A stretch of DNA of 6,626 nt from Clostridia bacterium (GTDB lineage: Bacteria > Bacillota > Clostridia > Christensenellales > QALW01), in the NCBI GenBank assembly GCA_017964345.1, contig JAGCSD010000175.1:1-6626 (forward strand), in the 5' to 3' direction. Below the pieces are notes generated by a model, which saw only the letters and a program-made list of their open reading frames with translations, was not told the DNA's origin and ran no database searches. How positions within the stretch are numbered: position 1 is the stretch's first letter; each line of letters begins with the position of its first letter. A program made the translations under genes and the position numbers. Below are positions 5,454 through 6,626 of this stretch, piece by piece.

Positions 5454-6626
5454 ATGATTCATGCAGCCGTGCTGGGCTATGGCACCGTCGGAAGCGGCGT
5501 GGTTGAGCTGATCAATATGAATCGGGACCATATCGCCCAAAAACTGGAACAGGAACTGAACGTCAAATACATTCTCGATATTCGGGAGTTTCCCCAAAGC
5601 CCGTTCGCGGACCGCTTTGTCAAATCGTTTGACGTGATCGAGAACGATCCGTCGGTTAAGGTGGTGGCGGAAGTCATCGGCGGCGTCACGTTCGCCTATG
5701 ACTATACCGTGCGCGCGCTCAAGGCGGGCAAAAGCGTGGTTACCAGCAACAAAGAGCTGGTCGCTCAAAAGGGGTACGAGTTGCTGGCGCTTGCCAAAAA
5801 ACACAATGTCAATTATTTCTTTGAAGCGTCAGTCGGCGGCGGCATTCCGATCATTCGCCCGATGCACCGTTGTATGGCGGCAAACGAGCTGACCGAAGTT
5901 TTTGGGATCCTGAACGGCACGACCAATTATATTCTGACGAAAATGATCGAGGACGGCGAAACGTTTGCCGACGCGCTCAAGGAAGCGCAGCAACTCGGTT
6001 ACGCGGAAGCCGATCCCACCGCTGATGTGGAAGGGTTGGACGCTTGCCGAAAGATCTGTATTCTCGCCTCGCTCGCGTTCGGTCATCACGTCTATCCCAA
6101 AGACGTGCGCGCGGAAGGCATTACCGGAATTACGCCCGAGGACGTTGCCATCGCACAGGAAAACGGCTTTGCCGTTAAATTGATCGGACAAGCCCGGCGG
6201 CGCGCGGACGGACGATATCGCGTGATCGTATCTCCCGCTCTGGTGCCTGCCGATTCTCTGCTTTCGCAGGTGCGTGACGTGTTCAACGGCGTTCTGCTGC
6301 GCGGCAACGCTGTGGGCGATCTGTTTTTCTCCGGACGCGGCGCGGGTAAACTGCCGACCGCCAGCGCGGTGGTGGCGGATATTCTTGACGCCGCCAAGCA
6401 CTTTGAGTATTTGAAAGGCTGGGGCTGGCAGGAAGAAACGCCCGGCGCGGTATTGCGTGCCGAGGAGGAAGAGGACGCGTGGTTTGTGCGCGCGCGGAAT
6501 ACGAAAGACGAAGTGCTGGCTGTCTGCCCCGACGCCGATTTGGTGTGGGACGAAAACGGCGTGTGCGCGTTTTTTCTCGATAAACAGCCCGGACGCCCCT
6601 TTGACGCGCTGGCGGTGCTGTCCGCC
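5454..6626 (+). CDS. hom: Homoserine dehydrogenase (3' end outside window)
   Basis: This enzyme reduces aspartate-4-semialdehyde to homoserine with NAD(P)H, the branch point to threonine and methionine, in the cytosol. The frame is open for 391 residues to the window edge. The nucleotide-binding loop is GYGTVGSG (8-15). Other family motifs are TSNKELVAQKG (97-107), EASVGGGIPIIRP (124-136) and GILNGTTNYILTKM (151-164). The catalytic-site residues align as E185, D196 and K200 in YAEADPTADVEGLDACRK, with the spacing of the yeast enzyme (E208, D219, K223). No aspartokinase domain precedes it, so it is monofunctional. After about residue 320 the sequence is diverged and shows no clear PGVLA-type ACT motif; a degenerate regulatory domain is possible. 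AAGGAAAG (5439-5446) is the likely ribosome binding site. I could not place a convincing promoter in 5421-5453. Confidence 0.96.
   Translation, partial: MIHAAVLGYGTVGSGVVELINMNRDHIAQKLEQELNVKYILDIREFPQSPFADRFVKSFDVIENDPSVKVVAEVIGGVTFAYDYTVRALKAGKSVVTSNKELVAQKGYELLALAKKHNVNYFFEASVGGGIPIIRPMHRCMAANELTEVFGILNGTTNYILTKMIEDGETFADALKEAQQLGYAEADPTADVEGLDACRKICILASLAFGHHVYPKDVRAEGITGITPEDVAIAQENGFAVKLIGQARRRADGRYRVIVSPALVPADSLLSQVRDVFNGVLLRGNAVGDLFFSGRGAGKLPTASAVVADILDAAKHFEYLKGWGWQEETPGAVLRAEEEEDAWFVRARNTKDEVLAVCPDADLVWDENGVCAFFLDKQPGRPFDALAVLSA

Overview
This window is a ribosomal-protein/housekeeping segment of a bacterial chromosome, with every gene on the + strand. It holds the end of an spc-type operon followed by the alpha-type operon, and then the start of an amino-acid biosynthesis gene. 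Gene order (secY-adk-map-KOW gene-infA-rpmJ-rpsM-rpsK-rpsD-rpoA-rplQ), strong GGAGG-type ribosome binding sites, an adenylate kinase with a four-cysteine zinc LID, and an L17 with the long insertions I recall from clostridial proteins all point to Bacillota, most likely class Clostridia. Base composition is moderate, so not a very AT-rich Clostridium. I cannot name the genus.

Layout: 1-243 is the C-terminal end of SecY. 254-1632 holds adk and map, which overlap by one base. 1641-1910 is a small KOW-domain protein. 1915-2266 holds infA and rpmJ. 2267-2406 is the only long gap inside the gene cluster, and nearly all of it can fold into two consecutive bulged stem-loops with a third, competing helix between them. 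2407-4819 holds rpsM, rpsK, rpsD and rpoA, and 4835-5347 holds rplQ, with 15-28 base gaps and a Shine-Dalgarno sequence before each gene. 5354-5420 carries two back-to-back intrinsic terminators that close the cluster. 5454-6626 is homoserine dehydrogenase, open at its 3' end where the window stops.

The genes work together in protein production and export. SecY is the translocon channel and Map removes initiator methionine. IF1 starts translation; L36, S13, S11, S4 and L17 are ribosome parts. RpoA is the assembly platform of RNA polymerase and Adk balances adenine nucleotides. Homoserine dehydrogenase belongs to the aspartate-family pathway (threonine, methionine) and is a separate transcription unit.

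Most of the window is ordinary. I see no mobile element, CRISPR array, tRNA, rRNA or defence system. The best candidate for something undescribed is the structured RNA between rpmJ and rpsM, which sits where an autoregulatory leader of the alpha operon would be expected. Smaller points are substitutions in the rRNA-facing loop of IF1, an altered Adk LID, the enlarged L17, and hom taking the place usually held by ecf/truA genes after rplQ.
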